Shown piece after piece: positions 1 to 13,514 of a stretch of 64,000 nucleotides of DNA (positions within the stretch are counted from its first letter, which is position 1; each line of letters opens with the position of its first letter). The stretch is from Atherix ibis (lineage: Eukaryota; Arthropoda; Insecta; Diptera; Athericidae): positions 78,670,868 to 78,734,867 of the forward strand of contig OY282607.1 of NCBI GenBank assembly GCA_958298945.1, given 5' to 3'. The position numbers were made by a program, and so were the translations under genes. The notes below the pieces were generated by a model. The model was not told where the DNA came from, searched no databases, and was given only the letters and a program-made list of their open reading frames with translations.

Positions 1-1234
1 AATAAAATAAAATAAAATCAAAATATCATAGACAACGTAGGTATACAATTTTACCAAGCTCAGTTAAGTAACAAAAAAAACTATTATTCCAGGATCGTGT
101 ACCTATTTAGCTGTCCAGATAAAATTAAATCTAATATAAAATAAGGTTTATTACTAATTTGAACTTTGATTGAATCTACAACACTAAAATAATGTTCATT
201 GGCATTGTGCTACCGACTATAACAAAAAGGATATTTTATTTCTTTATACTGCCGATTACCTACCAGTGACCGATTAGATATCGAAGATTAGTTTTCAAAT
301 TACAGGTAAATTTTTATCAAAATAAGTATTTATTTCCGGTTCTATCTTCATATGGCCACTTCCGGTTCATTGCATAAGATTATACCGATCCTTATTATTA
401 TAAATTGATGTGGTCGTTAAGGAATTAATGACAATCTAATGGGTGTAGGTTTGTATATGTTAGCTTTGTCGGAAGGATAAAAACTATTCAATATTGACCG
501 TGAAAAATTAATATGTATATATATGCATGTGTGTATATTTTGAAGAATCCCAATTAAAGATATTTACATTGAACTGATCTGGGAAAACCTATAAAAATTA
601 TGTTTGTTTGAATAATACAAGTATAAGTAATTGTTCAATAGTGAAAATTGTAGCAAATTTGACGCGAATTGTGATTTATTGCAAATATTAGAAATAATGA
701 TAAAATTGCTTTCAATATTAATAATGATAATTAAATTTTATACAATAACTTATGCAGAAATTTGCTATTACCGACGTAAATATACTAGCTCTAAGCTCTA
801 ACCTTTTTGAACTTACTTCTTCAATTAACTGTGATTATACTATCTTAACACTTCAAATTCATTGATACGAAAAATATTGTTTTACGTTCCTCTGGAAAAA
901 AGTTCTAGGTTATAATTTAATTACTTTTCGACATTTTTAAACATTTATCTATGAAAGCTTACTTATAGCTCTACGTTCCGTACATAAACGGTACGGAAGA
1001 TAGAGCTATAATATTATGTCAATTTTTCTACTAAATAAGATTTAAGAAAATGTTACTTTCCTAAACTTTTGAAATATTCTATAATCTTTTCAATAAGGGT
1101 GATATGTTTTCAAATGGACCGTGTGGCCATATTTGAAATGTCAAAAAATTCTGTTCCTGTCAGTTGCATTAGATTTATTATCAGGATAATTTCTGTATCA
1201 AAATAATCGTTATTATTTTTTTTTTAAATAAGAA
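1..1234. other. AT-rich intergenic DNA
   Basis: No supported gene. Near 969-1006 there is an inverted repeat around TAGCTCTACGTTCCGTAC and GTACGGAAGATAGAGCTA, a candidate hairpin. Otherwise only short AT-rich sequence is seen. Confidence 0.6.
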
Positions 1235-1775
1235 AACCATCTTCTCAGATGAGGCGCACTGAATCGGAGAATAAACAAAATTGTCGTTACAGAGCTGAAG
1301 CCAATTCACAAATTATTTCCGATAAAATCGCTTATGGAACGGTGAGACATCATCGGTCCTTATTTTTTTCAAAATGAGGAACGAGTTGCCGTTAGTGTCA
1401 ATGGTGAGCGGTACAGATCGGTAACGACGAACTTTTTCTGACTTTAATTGGAAGATATTGATTTAATGAATAACTGGTTTCAACAAAACGGCGCTACGTG
1501 CCACACAGCCCATGTCACTATCGATTCATTGCGGAAAAACTTAGGCGAATCATTAATTTTTAGAAATGCATCTGTGCGATCCAAGAAGTTATGATTTAAC
1601 ACAATCGGACTTTCTTTTTCAATTAAATATTGAACGCCAAATACGTGAAATAAGGCCGATTTTATTGCACAAGATTGTCAAAAATTGGAACCATCGTATT
1701 CGGTTCTGTAAACGGAGCAGAAGCGACCATTTGATTGATGTTATTTTTCGAACATACACATTTGTGTAGTTGCAT
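1235..1775 (+). mobile_element. ITm transposase relic (WPPRSCDLTPLD-type family)
   Basis: Broken frames keep the family order. FSDEAH-like sequence near 1240 is followed by IIGPYFF-like residues, VSVNGERYRSVTTNFF-like residues (about 1400) and NWFQQNGATCHTAHVTID (about 1470). After DPRSYDLTQSDFLF (decayed WPPRSCDLTPLDFF, about 1580) the open frame ends with KIVKNWNHRIRFCKRSRSDH and LIDVIF (to 1768), equivalent to the NWVHR ... GGHL-DIIF ending. No terminal repeats were found. Confidence 0.8.
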
Positions 1776-3265
1776 CGATTATACATCAAAATAAAATAAT
1801 AATTTTTTTTGTCTACCACATCCTTTTTTTGTTTTATTCGATACAGTGGTATCTTAGCACACCATTGGGATGGGTTATTCTTTCAAAGCTTCTTGTTTTT
1901 CGCAGAACCACATAAATTCTATTAGAAATTGGTTTGATAAGTGGAAAATAATAGTAAATGTCTAAATCATCTTTAGTCTCTGTTGCAAATTATCCCCTCC
2001 CTTATTCAATAACAGGGCAGTATCACACTCTCGCTATTTAGGACTCTATATAGATAAACAATTAATATTGAACTCTCAAACAGGACTTTAAAGAATAGAA
2101 TTATATAGACAATGCAGAAAAATAGGAAGGTTTTATCGCAGAATATCAAAACTAATAATTGACAACAATCTACTTATTTACAATACGGCACTTAAATCTA
2201 TTTGAACTTACGGAATTAAAACTCTGCGTTTCAACCAAGCATTTAAAGTCCTATCGTATTGAATCCTCCAATTCAAAATACTCTGCAAAATTGTTGATGC
2301 CCTATTTTATATTTATAATAATGTTATTTATCTTATTAATATAATAAATTAGGAATAGTCATATTAGTTAAAGAAATATTAATGAGTGCTTGCTCCTTAA
2401 TTCCTTCAAGTAATTGATTAAAAACCGTTAAGAAATCTTTCGAATTTAGTACTTTTTTTAATACCAAAAAGTTCTTATCTACCAATAAGGTAAAAAAAAA
2501 TCAAAAATCCATATTGAAACTAGTAAACATGTTTACACCTTTATTGTTAGGTTTAGAAATTTCATCTTCACACTAAATCTATTCCCGTTTTTACTGTAAT
2601 ACATTTCCCTCCAAGACCATAACATTCCCTCTTAATCTTCCCGTCTATTTTAAGATCATATCTTAAGAACCTAATCAAATTTTCTGGTAAATATATATAA
2701 GTCCACCTTGATCAAGTCGTTCATTTTAATACCCATAAACCGGATTGACTTCGGTATCGATTAGAAAAATTTATAGACGATATTAGAAAAAAAATAACCA
2801 ATATATGGTCACTCATATTATTGTTGTTTCTATCTTCACTATAGCCCTTCGTTAACGGCAAGATTCGAGAAAAAAATTACTTATAATAAATTATCAATAA
2901 GCTTTCTCTTAATATCACCACACATGTCCTATTCTTCCCACTTCTATTAATCGCCTTTCGATTGTCTCTTTCTACCAAGAAATTTGGAATTTTATTGTAC
3001 TAAATAAAATAGTAGCTTTTCTCTGCAAGACTATCTTTAACTAACTAGCTAAGTATTACAGTATGTCTATTGAAAAAGTCGTACGATTGACAACGTATTA
3101 ATTTCCATAATACAACGGAAAATTTACATAATCTGGCTTGGTTAAAAATTCAAAACTATTCAGAAAATTTGTTCCATAAATGAAAATTTCTTTTCTCTTG
3201 TTATATTCAGAATATACTATAAAAAATCATGGTTAAAAGTTAAGGAGAGAAAAAAAGGAAAAAAC

Positions 3266-3299
<34 letters not shown>

Positions 3300-4639
3300 G
3301 TTTTTAGCTTTTTTCCGGTTTTTGAAAATTTAAACAGAGAATCTCGTGTTCGATCGTTACTACACGAAATTTTCATGTGACTTTATGTAATGGCGTACAT
3401 TATTTAGCTGCCTTTACGGCGAAATAATTTAAGAGGATTTCTCTTCAATTTTTTTTCATTTTGTAAGCTATTTTAAAACAATCAAGTCTTAAATTATTAA
3501 GAGACGGTCCATCACAAAACGAAAATAATACCAAAAAAAAAAATAATAAGATTGCACCATTGAAGTTTCAATTAAAGTGATTTACACTCTGCATGAGTCA
3601 ATTTGATGATGGTCCATGAAAAACAAAAGAAATACCCCAAAAGGAAAACGCAAAGAAAATCGTACGTTAAACTGGCTAAATTTTCCAAAATTTTACTACT
3701 TCCTTTGATAAATGCCAAATATTTGTTTCGTTTTTTTTTTCAAATTTTCATCCAAAAATTATTTGTATTTTTTTTTCTTCTCTTTAATAGGCAAAAAATT
3801 ACTTAGAGAGTGTACCAAGTTTCCATACACCTACATACAAAACTGTCTGCTTTACAAACAACTTAAGTATCTGTGGTACTTTCTTTTAAGTGGAACAATG
3901 TTTTCTTTTGAATTTTTTTGGCTATTCAGAATTCTTCCGTCATGCGAAAGTCTAATCTACCAAAAGGTCCATTTTAATGTTTGCTTTTGATCGATCACTT
4001 TTTGGAGAATTTGGATCATTTTATCATTTGAGAATATTTTCTTCGTACTACTATACCATATTATTTCATGTTATTAGGTCATAAAAATAGCATACTTCAA
4101 ATATTGAATATTACAAATGTTCACGTTACGGATAGATTGGAGATTGGAGAAAAAACTACCTTGATAATTATTTTAGAAAATATTTTATCAACAAAAAAAA
4201 AGTTTAAAATTAATTACAATTTATTTTTAAAATAAAAATAATTACTCACACATAGTCTTGACTAATAATTTAACTAAAACTTACCTTACGCACGAATTTC
4301 TATTAATTCTATTTAATCAGAAAAGAATTATTGGAAAGACGTTCAAATGTATAAGCTTTGTTTGTAGTTGGATCAAAAATAAAATTACATAGGAAAAGGG
4401 GGTCATTTAGTTGCAATCCTATCATTTGAACCCTGTAAAGCAGTTGGAAAATTTAGAAAAGTGATTTAAGTTTATATTTATCCCTGGAAATATTTAACCT
4501 AATAGAGAGTTATCTATTTCATAGTTTTAAAAGTACAGCTTTGTTAAACTTCTATATCATCGCAGAAAACATTTGTTTAATTTAGGATATTTTTTTAGTG
4601 CTTAAAAAAAGTAAAACTTTCAATGCGTTAAAATTCTAA
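1776..4639. other. AT-rich intergenic DNA
   Basis: Contains the (AAT)n tract at 3266. Short open frames (for example 3603-3990) have homopolymer-driven Phe/Lys composition and no recognisable motif. No gene supported. Confidence 0.6.
3266..3299. repeat. (AAT)n microsatellite
   Basis: About eleven uninterrupted AAT units in AT-rich intergenic DNA. Confidence 0.95.
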
Positions 4640-4930
4640 AAAATTTCTTCAGCAATAAGGCTTATTTCACGCTTAGTGTTTACGTTTATAAGCAAAATTT
4701 TCATAAATGTGGCTCTAAAAATCCACATGTGATTGTAGAAAATTAATTATATCTGCGAAAAGTGACTTTTTGGTGTCTATTTTGATATGAAGAAAAGTGA
4801 CTTTTTTGGTGTCATTTGACCATATTTTTTGAGTATAAAGATGGAAAAACAGTAAGTTATCGTCAGTTCTAAGCACTTTGGCCATATGATGACCGACTTT
4901 TTATTGTGCGAGATTTTACTTTAATATCGA
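4640..4930 (+). mobile_element. Family A ITm transposase relic, central fragment
   Basis: At about 4645 a frame reads SNKAYFTLSVYVYKQNFHKC and GSKNPHVIVEN, then LYLRKVTFWC, FFEYKDGKTVSYRQF and ALWPYDDRLF. These match the DEAHF---GYVNKQNCRIWG---PHVIVE--L-P-KVTVWC---IGPYFFEN--G-TV-VN---Y block seen in the other copies. A 22-bp unit GAAAAGTGACTTTTTGGTGT is duplicated at 4757 and 4792. Confidence 0.7.
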
Positions 4931-5214
4931 ATTTAGGATTTTAGTTTTTGATTGAAAATAATTGCATATGCACACCATAATTGCATGTTTATTATACACA
5001 AGCGTTCTTATAAACGTCAAAGCTAAAGGATAACAAAAATTTCAAAAATTGTTGAAAACCAATGATGAAAATAATATTTTTAATTGTAAATGAATTTTCT
5101 ATTATTCTGGAATTAAGGATTATAATTAAGGATAATATATTGCTATAAATATAAAATGTAAATTAACTCAAAACCAAATCTTTACTACTCAATCTGAAAC
5201 CAAACCAACCACAC

Positions 5215-5870
5215 GAGAAATATCATGGATGATATCAGTTCCCTGCCAAAAAATATATCCGAAATGAATAGAGGTGTGGAGTTGCGTTGGGTGCCGGGTC
5301 ATGTGGAAATCGTGGGAAATGAGCTTGCTGATCAGTTGGCGAGAGATACTCGCCTATTAACAGAATGGTAAACAACATCCTCGGCCATATGTAGAAACAG
5401 AGACTGGACTAATAGTGAACGCTTTTTAGCATCTCATTGGCCAACTAACAATAAACCAGGCTACTCAACTTCCTTACCAACATTTTGGTCACAAAAATTA
5501 GAATAGGGCATACTGCTCTCACCCATAACTTTCTTTTCAGAAACGACACTTGTCCTATCTGCCAATACTGTGGCGTTCTACTAACTAATCCACAGAGCAA
5601 ACTAAGAATTTCTTTCCGAGCAGGGTTCCTCCCATTGTGGACCTCCTAGATCAAACAAATTCATTTCCAAGTTTACTTTTTAATATGATTAAATATACTA
5701 ATATGTTCAACGAAATTTAACTAACTCTAATTGTTCCAACCTACTAATAACAGACCAGCTTCGTTTAGGAAATAGGTAACGTCCACTCCCACGATACTTG
5801 TAGTCGTGGTGCTATGAAAATGGCCCCTGACTCATGTCTAAGGGACCTTACAGACAAACAAACAACCAAT
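5215..5870 (+). mobile_element. 5'-truncated RNase H-type LINE
   Basis: At about 5263-5370 a frame reads NRGVELRWVPGHVEIVGNEL and then ADQLARDTRLL, the classic RNase H block (W-PGH---GNE-AD-LA) found in I/Jockey-superfamily LINEs. After a stop come WTNSERFLASHWPTNN and GYSTSLPTFW, then ALTHNF-like and CPICQYCG-like zinc-finger residues in shifted frames. The 3' UTR ends with TCTAAGGGACCTTACAGACA followed by CAAA-type tail units. The second copy at 24225-26025 confirms the family. Stops and shifts show it is a dead, 5'-truncated insertion. The clade is not certain. Confidence 0.8.
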
Positions 5871-6094
5871 AACGAAATTGTTCATTTAAAAAAGCCCGCG
5901 TACAATATATGAAAAAAATGTTTTGTTGTTAAGTTGGTACTATTGTTCCTAATTGTCAGTAGAGTTTTGGCGTTACTGGTTTTGTCTGTCGATATTTTAT
6001 GGTTTGCGCTTTTATATATAAGAAAATATCACACAGAGAATTTATCTAACATATTTTGTTGCCAATTAAATTTATTTTCGTAATTTGTAGAAAT

Positions 6095-6610
6095 TTATGT
6101 TTGCCATTCAAAGATGGCCGGAGAAGTCGTGGCAATCGACCTTTAACGTCTTCGATTGCCAAAAATATCAACTAAGTGAAGATAATTCTGATGGAAAACC
6201 ATCTTTTTAGCTTTAGATAGATGATTTAAAAGCTGGACATATCATACGAACCATTAAAGTTGATATTCTGGCATAAAACGCGGCACACTATGGTTTGTTT
6301 GAAAGGAACTAACAACTCTTCAAAAAGAGCGTTGCCAAGGGTGTGCTGGAGACATGCTCGAAGAACCGAATTTGGATTCTACTTTCATGAATGTCATCGA
6401 TCAAGCACCGTATTCACCTAATATGGTTTTATGCATTTTTTTCTGCTCCATAAGTTGAAATTTCCACTTCTTGAAAAAATTGTTGAGTCCATTGAAGTCA
6501 TACAAGAGAATTCATAAAAAGAGCTGAATGTGCTTATGGAGACCTGTTTCGAAAAGTGAAACAATTTAAATCCAGATTATTACAATAATATTTTGTGTTT
6601 GCTTTAACAG
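6095..6610 (+). mobile_element. SETMAR-like mariner relic, internally deleted
   Basis: From about 6110 the plus strand reads RSRGNRPLTSSIAKNI, a decayed HTH linker. After a deletion come RTEFGFYFHECHRSSTVF and the block APYSPNMVLCIFFCSIS-like in mixed frames (decayed PPYSPDLAPCDFF). Then follow KLKFPLLEKIVESIEVIQEN and ELNVLMETCFEK, the usual C-terminal end. Frames are broken throughout, and terminal repeats are not apparent. Confidence 0.65.
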
Positions 6611-8154
6611 TTCCGCATAGACATCCAACTAACGCCATATATAATATTCAATGTTTTTTTTTCCTACAATATTTTTTCAATTTGGTTTGTCAATTTTACC
6701 AACAAATAAAATTTTTAACATTCATTTAGAAAAAAATATAAAAAGTCTTTACTATAAAAATTTACGAAAATCAGGACAGGATCTATCAAAATTTACGCAT
6801 TAAGAATTTTAACAAATTAAAATGTCTGTCAACACATTAAGAATCTTTTCTTGCGTTGCTCAAGAGCCATATTACATATAATATTTCATATATGGTTTAT
6901 AAGGTTGCTTTTTTTGCATAATTTGAAAGAAATACATTATTAATATTAAAATGTATTTATATTATACATCATATTAACCGATCACGAACGTTATAATTTT
7001 TCAAAACATGCTCAATGAATAAATATTTATACTTTTGGGTATTTTTAATACAAAGTACTAAATAGTTATACAATCGAATAAAACGTATTATTCGATTTTA
7101 TAAAAACTCTCTACTACTACCGAGTATTTACCACAATTTCATAAGAATATCGGCACTCCTTTCTTGCAAAATAATAAATTGTTGTTGATACGATATGGTC
7201 GATATGGTTCGGATTTAATTTCTCTACGCGTCCGATTCACTTCTTGCGAATTCCAATGTAGCACGGCAGTCTGATACGTGATCATTTAATTCATACTCAA
7301 ATTCAAGTCAATTTGTTTTATCTAAACCGAATTAACTTCCATTGTATCCAAGAATATAGTGTAGCCACAGTTAGATTGAGAAACAAAACATTCAATTTTA
7401 ATTTATTCGTTAAATTTTCAAGGAGATTTTTACCGTAAGAGTCAACATAATATTGATAATATGTAGTATATTTAAAAAGAAAATAAAGTTTTTGAAACTA
7501 AAGACTACATATTCTATTAAAAATTGTTTATAAATTTTTAAACTGAATACAAAATGCAGGACTATAAGAAAAAAATGGCCCAATTTAACATATTTATAAA
7601 AAAATTATTTGCAAATCATAAATTTGAATTTTTTTCTCAAGTTTATTTACTTTAGATAATCCCCAGGTAATATGTGGGAATTTGGATTCCAAAAAAACTC
7701 CGAATCAATTTCAGTTATCAAACTGTTTTTTTTCCACTGATAACATGAGTAAGTGTGGCTGCATTAATAGAAATAATAAACTTAATTCTATCGATTTTTG
7801 CATATAATCATATTAGTTTGATAGCAATAAATAAAGAGAGAAAGCTCATTTTACCTTTAATACTCGTATTTTGTCTTTAAAAAAAATTAAACGTTATTTT
7901 TCTACTAAATCGTTTTAGTGCATGTATTAGACCTAGACCATAAATTGAAAGTTTGTGACACTACATCAAGGAGGTTCCGTAGAGGTAAAGTACCCTGTTT
8001 CTAAGGTGGTTATGATACGAAAAAGATCCCTTAAATAGTACCGTGGGTTATCCATTTTGTAGCAAACCCGTTTATTTGATAGGTATTAAAGAACTATGTC
8101 ATTTAAGGTAGCAATTGTTTACTTTAAAGTTTGCTATTGTACATTGCTGACTTT
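6611..8154. other. AT-rich intergenic DNA
   Basis: No coding signal recognised. The last 200 bp may be the eroded 5' part of the family A relic that begins to be readable at 8155. Confidence 0.55.
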
Positions 8155-8630
8155 TCTTCAACGATGAGGTTCATTTCTCACTCGGTGGATATATGAATAG
8201 GCAAAATAATGCTATACTTGGGGCACTAAAAACCACATTGACCAGTATTTCTTTCAAAATAAAGAAGGAGACACCGTAACTGTCAATTCTGATCACTATG
8301 ACCGTAAGATGACCAAATTTTTTTTTTTGACCTTAACCAAGAGATTTCAATATACATCATATGTGGATTCAACAAGTCGGCACCACAAGCCGCGTAATTT
8401 CATGATTCGCTGATGTTAATTGGCCTCCAAGATCATGCAATTTGACGCCGTTAAAATAATTTCTTACAAGTCTACGCAAAAGATCGTGTTAACACATATA
8501 AGCACAAAATTTTAAATGCTCTAACATCTGTCAATTAATGGCCGATTTACCAGGCAAAATTTTATCCTAAATTACTACAAAACGAGCGAGTCCTGCAAGA
8601 GCTCTCGACCAGGCCATTTAACTGATCTTA
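8155..8630 (+). mobile_element. Family A ITm transposase relic
   Basis: The plus strand encodes FFNDEVHFSLGGYMNRQN at about 8158. Then follow QYFFQNKEGDTVTVNSDHYD, MWIQQVGTTS (decayed MW-QQDGATCHTA) and FADVNWPPRSCNLTPLK. The end is badly eroded (SPARALDQAI). Stops and frameshifts are frequent; there are no terminal repeats I can find. Confidence 0.8.
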
Positions 8631-10615
8631 TATTTTATGTATTATGCAATGTCCAATCAATATAAAATTTATTAGTGTGTTTTTTTTTTTAAATTTAATT
8701 TCCCAAGCACAAATTGGATAGCCCTTTAGATAAATAATTCTACATTTTTTAATTCAAATTATAGAAAACAATTAAAAAAATTGAACTTTCTCTTTTCGAA
8801 AATTTAATATTCTCATTAAAAAAATTAAATAAATTTATATTTGTAAATAAAATACATAAACTAATGTGAAATGTTTGCTATTGTATTGTAATTGAACGGA
8901 TTACCGCTTAAAAAGGAATTCGGAAATTACAGATTAAGTTCAATTCTACTATCTCAATAAAATTTCAATTGCTTGAAATAATTTAAATATTTAAATTTTT
9001 TTTTTAGGCAAATATTGAATTAAATGTCAATTTTCCCACTAACTCATAACCAGCTTAACTAAATATTGAACTGAATAAATAAAAAAAAATATGAGTAAAA
9101 TTTCATTTATAAAATATTTTTTTTAATATAAAAAAAAACAAGAAATTCCCTTTATAAAAAAAATCATATTTTTAATATTTATAAAATATAGGCCAAAGCA
9201 TGACAAATCTGAGGAGTGCCCCATCTTAGTTTCATGTTAAGTTTACTTAAAAGCGCCATGCATCAGACAGTGGCGACAAAACCTTAAAATCTTACATTGA
9301 ATTCTTATCAGAAAATTATAAAATAAATATTCTGTATTCACTTGTTACTAAATAAACTAAATGGGCATATCAGCACATATTTTTTAAAAGTAAATATTTA
9401 CTTTTAAACACGTCAGAAAATATGCCCTCAAGATAACTACAACAATTCGAACCTTCTAATCAATAGAAATAAATCAATTTTCGATGGGTTCACTTTATAC
9501 TTTCTTATCGATAATTCTACATAAGATGGAATTTATTACACGTTTTATTTAAAGATATTTCCAATTTTACTGTAAATAAATATTGTATATTATATGATTA
9601 GACTTTGTTCACATTGAATTTATTTATTTTTGGATTTATTATATTACCATAATTTTGACTTTGACATTGAAATAATGTATTGTTAACTTTATGTAGCTGC
9701 TTTCAAATAGTAAATAAATAACTAAATAAGACCAATTATGATATGAATATAATCAATATAAAATTTTTAGAAACCCGTGTGAAGAAGGCGAAGGTAATAA
9801 ACATACATGAAGTTTTCTAGGGGGACATGGCAAATTTTAATAGTAATTAGAGAACAATTGTCAGTGGTGTGGTAACAATTGGGAGGGCGTCCAAAATTCA
9901 CAACAAAAAAATCATGCCAGACGACATAAAATTTTACGAGTTTAGTTCTACATGAAAGAGGATAAAAAATAATTAATCAGCAAAAAATATTAAAGAATTT
10001 AAGGCTGAATGGACGAGGAAGTAAGGAATGGTTTTCAAGAGTATAAAAATTTCAAATAGTATAAAATTTTGATGGAAAAAAATTAATTTAATATAACGAA
10101 TAAGCAAAAAAAAAAAATAAAAAAAAAAGAAGAAGGAAAAACAGTGGAGTGCACCAATAAATATTTTGGGACAGAGATGCGATGTTACGTCTCTCTCTGG
10201 CTGGCCATTTCCCCAAACCTTCCCTGACATTTCCTGGGTAATTGTTTGGAGTGCTCGTTTATAGTAGGTACAACAACCATATTTATTTCTTTACTTAAAA
10301 AAAAAAACAGGATAACAAGGCCAAGAGCTCTAGATATGAGAAACGTTAAATAAAAAATAAAATATTTTTGCTTCAAAAAAAATACAAATTTGGATTTAAT
10401 TTTTTTTGGTAAATTTTTACTTACATTGCCTCTTAAATTCTATTTAAATTTGTTAAATTTTGTTTAGTTGTTTTGAAAGTTTTTTAATAAAAAATTGTTA
10501 GTCTTATGAGTGTGCATAGAATTGTCGTCTTAAAACGAATTAATAAATTTTAGTTCTGTTCACAATACTGCCAATAAATTTTCAAATTTTAATATTTTTT
10601 GATATAGCTGGTTTG
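8631..10615. other. AT-rich intergenic DNA
   Basis: Long poly(A)/poly(T) runs around 8680, 9000, 9120 and 10110. A less AT-rich patch at 10175-10275 gives an open minus frame, but no domain is recognisable. Confidence 0.55.
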
Positions 10616-11022
10616 TTAAAATAGAAAATCAAAAGCAAAGGTAATAAATGGCTCATGCGGCAGCTTCCATTGGGATGATTGAGCTTTGGTTTCCACGTCA
10701 TAACCATAAACCCATGATTCGTCACCAGTTATCACCCTCTGGAGTAAATTTGGGTCATCGCGGACAGAGTCCAACAGCTCCTTAGCAATGTTAATGCGAT
10801 GCTGTTTTTGGTCAAAAAATGGGCAAAAATCGAAGACGAGCCAAAACACGTGCAAGCAAAGCAGCAGTCAAAAATTAACTGAACATTCAAAATGACCGAT
10901 TTTGTCGGCATAAGTGAGAGACATGAGTACCAACATAACGCGACAAAAAAAATCGAAAATCGAATATACGTAACCAGCGGAAATTCAAAATTCGCGATAC
11001 TATTGTATTTGAGCAGACCTCG
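10616..11022 (-). mobile_element. SETMAR-like mariner (family B), 5' end only
   Basis: Its right end reads, on the minus strand, CGAGGTCTGCTCAAATACAA and is preceded by TA (11023-11024). The 5' UTR matches the copies at 12785 and 50412. The minus strand encodes HRINIAKELLDSVRDDPN, LLQRVITGDESWVYGYDVET (first catalytic Asp) and KAQSSQWKLP. The rest of the element is missing below about 10616. Confidence 0.8.
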
Positions 11023-12784
11023 TATAAACTGATCAGAGTTCATTTCTTTACTGGTGGTTTGGTTTTTAAGTCGACGAAATTTGCTGAGCATCTATACCGT
11101 AGTCTAACTACATGAAAATAGTTTCAGCAATATGTTGATTTTAACAATTAATTAGCATTAACATATCTTGGCATCAGAATTAATATTTAATCAAATAGGA
11201 TTATCTATTTTTTTAAAACCTTTTTTTTTATTGTTTCATTTATCAGGAAGGTAATCGCGTACTTGAGAAGCCTTTTAGAGCTCTAAATACCTTCTAAAGT
11301 AATTTTTATTTTAATTTTTATCTAATATACTATGTAATATAAGGATTATAAAGACAGTTGAATAGGTAAAATAAATTTAAAAAATAAAAAATAAACTACT
11401 AAATAAGTACCATAGTTGGTCACCTGAAGCTTTTGCATTGAAAATAATAAGCTTAAAACAAAAACTTGATATAAACAAAAGGAGATGTATCAAGGACAAA
11501 TTGTTATAAATACTATTTAAAATGGAGTTTTTGTAAAATTTACTCATAAATAATAGAAAAATATCTTAAATTGGTTAAGAATTTAGAAACTTGTTACCAT
11601 TCAAACTGACTGACTTATTTCATTGAATAGTTTCCCAAACAACATCTTAAAGTGCAACAATTTTCTACAGAGAATTTTGTACAAAAGTAGTTAGTAGATA
11701 TTACAAAGATGTTCATATTATGGCGATACAAAAAATTAAGGCAAATTATCGACAGAAAATTATTGTCTGACTTCGTATCGCCTCAGTATCATATTCTAGA
11801 CACTTTTAAGATTTACTATTAATAGGCATTATCGAAAAAGTGTAACTATTCCATAAATAAATGAAGTTCATATAAATTGGGATTTATACAACACGAATTT
11901 GAAGAAAATTAATAATATAATACACCCGGTATAGTATTATTCATTTCGTGAACTTATATTTGCTTTTATAATTAATCTCCCTACAAGGACACTTTGTATC
12001 TGAGGTCAGGTAAAAAATGAAAGACTTTTTTCAAAATGAAGTTTATTTTTATTTGATATCAACAGCCATAGGCCATTATATAGTGCCACGGCCATGAGGC
12101 GATTTGGCGATATCATCTTTCGTATGGGTTGGCATTGCGAGCTTTTCTAATAAAACTGGGCAAACCTAAGTTGGAGGGAGAAATAAGTTGTTAGATTTGG
12201 TGGAGAAAATTAGATTATTATAGAAAATTAAAATTCAGGGATAGGAAAAGGTATGGTTGAGTCGAGAAGTTCCATAATGGAAAAAGTCTCATTGAAAATT
12301 AAATTCTGGTTGGTAAGATGAATACGACTACCATAGGAATAGCATAAAAGGCGAGTTTAGTTATCAAAGAGGAAATAGTGAGTAAGTGTAGTATGCCCAA
12401 TCCGAGTTTGAGAAAGTTCCCTTGTCCAGAATTTCGGAATGGTTGTTAAGCAGACTGGCTGTACGATATTTGGCTAAATCTACCACCATTGGTCTAGTGG
12501 ATTCATCCACTATTAGTATACAGAGCATAATCAAAAACGGTTACTTACAATTTGGTCAGTAAAACAGGCAAATTTGGTATTAGAGTGAGCATATACAAGC
12601 ATAGTCTAGAACCCAGTGCAAACCAACGTTTCGGTTATTTAGTAATTAATATCGAATACAATTGAGAACCGGGTCATTTAAAGAGCCACCAATGGCCTCC
12701 AAGACTACGAAACTATTACTAAAAACTGCGAGATTTGGAAAGATTGGCCTCCAATCACAAAACTGTAGTTTTTATTACAAAATA
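11023..12784. other. Intergenic DNA with an unclassified, less AT-rich stretch
   Basis: The part at about 12000-12740 is richer in G/C and looks like an old repeat (GCCACGGCCATGAGGCGATT near 12088, GGTCTAGTGGATTCATCCAC near 12492), but I can assign neither family nor ends. The remainder is AT-rich and featureless. Confidence 0.5.
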
Positions 12785-13514
12785 TGAGGTCTGTTCAAAA
12801 AGTATTGCGAATTTTTAATTTCCGCGGGTTACGTATATTCGATTTTAGATTTTTTTGTGACGTTATGTTGGTACTCATATCTCTCACTTATGCCAACAAG
12901 TTCGGTCATTTTGAATGTTCAGTTAATTTTTGACAGCTGCTTTACTTGCACGTGTCTTCGATGTTTGCTCAATTTCGACCAAAAACAGTATCACATTGAC
13001 ATTGCTCCAGAGGGTCCATAACTGGTAATCAAAGCTCAATCATCCCAATGGAAGCTGCCGCACAAGATCAAAAAAACCGGGCCAAGGTCGGTCGAAAGTG
13101 AAGGTTTTGTTTAGTTTTCTTCGATTGCAGGGGCGTGGTACATTATGAGTAGAACGGTCAATAAGGAATATTACCTGCAAGTTATGCGTAAGTTGCACGA
13201 AGCAATCCCCCAGAAACGCCCGGATTTGTGGAAGAACAAAAATTGGCTTTTGCACCATGATAACGCCCCTGCTCACGCATCGTTGCTTGTGCGCGAATTT
13301 TTGATTGAGGATATAATGACGGCATCGAAGAAGGAGCTGAACAAGATCACAAAAAATGATTTTTTGAAGTTTTTCGAGGATTTTAAAAACGTTGGCACAA
13401 GTGTATAATATCTGGTGGGGATTACTTTGAAGGGAACAAAATAGATATTCACGAATAAATAAATAATTTTTGAAAAAAAACACAAAATTCGCGATACTTT
13501 TTGAACAGACAATC
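12785..13514 (+). mobile_element. SETMAR-like mariner (family B), internally deleted with both ends
   Basis: The about 730-bp derivative has terminal inverted repeats sharing CTGTTCAAAAAGTATTGCGA (left, allowing one change on the right) and TA at the left. The ORF 13145-13408 is open. It reads TVNKEYYLQVMRKLHEAIPQ, NWLLHHDNAPAHASLLVREF (second catalytic Asp), then jumps to KKELNKITKNDFLKFFEDFK and NVGTSV, skipping the third-Asp YSPDLAPCDFF block. Much of the DNA-binding domain is missing too. It cannot encode a working enzyme but keeps the ends a related transposase would bind. Confidence 0.88.

Noticed and set aside
13040..13483. 147-codon minus-strand open frame
   Set aside because: Antisense shadow of the family B mariner coding strand.
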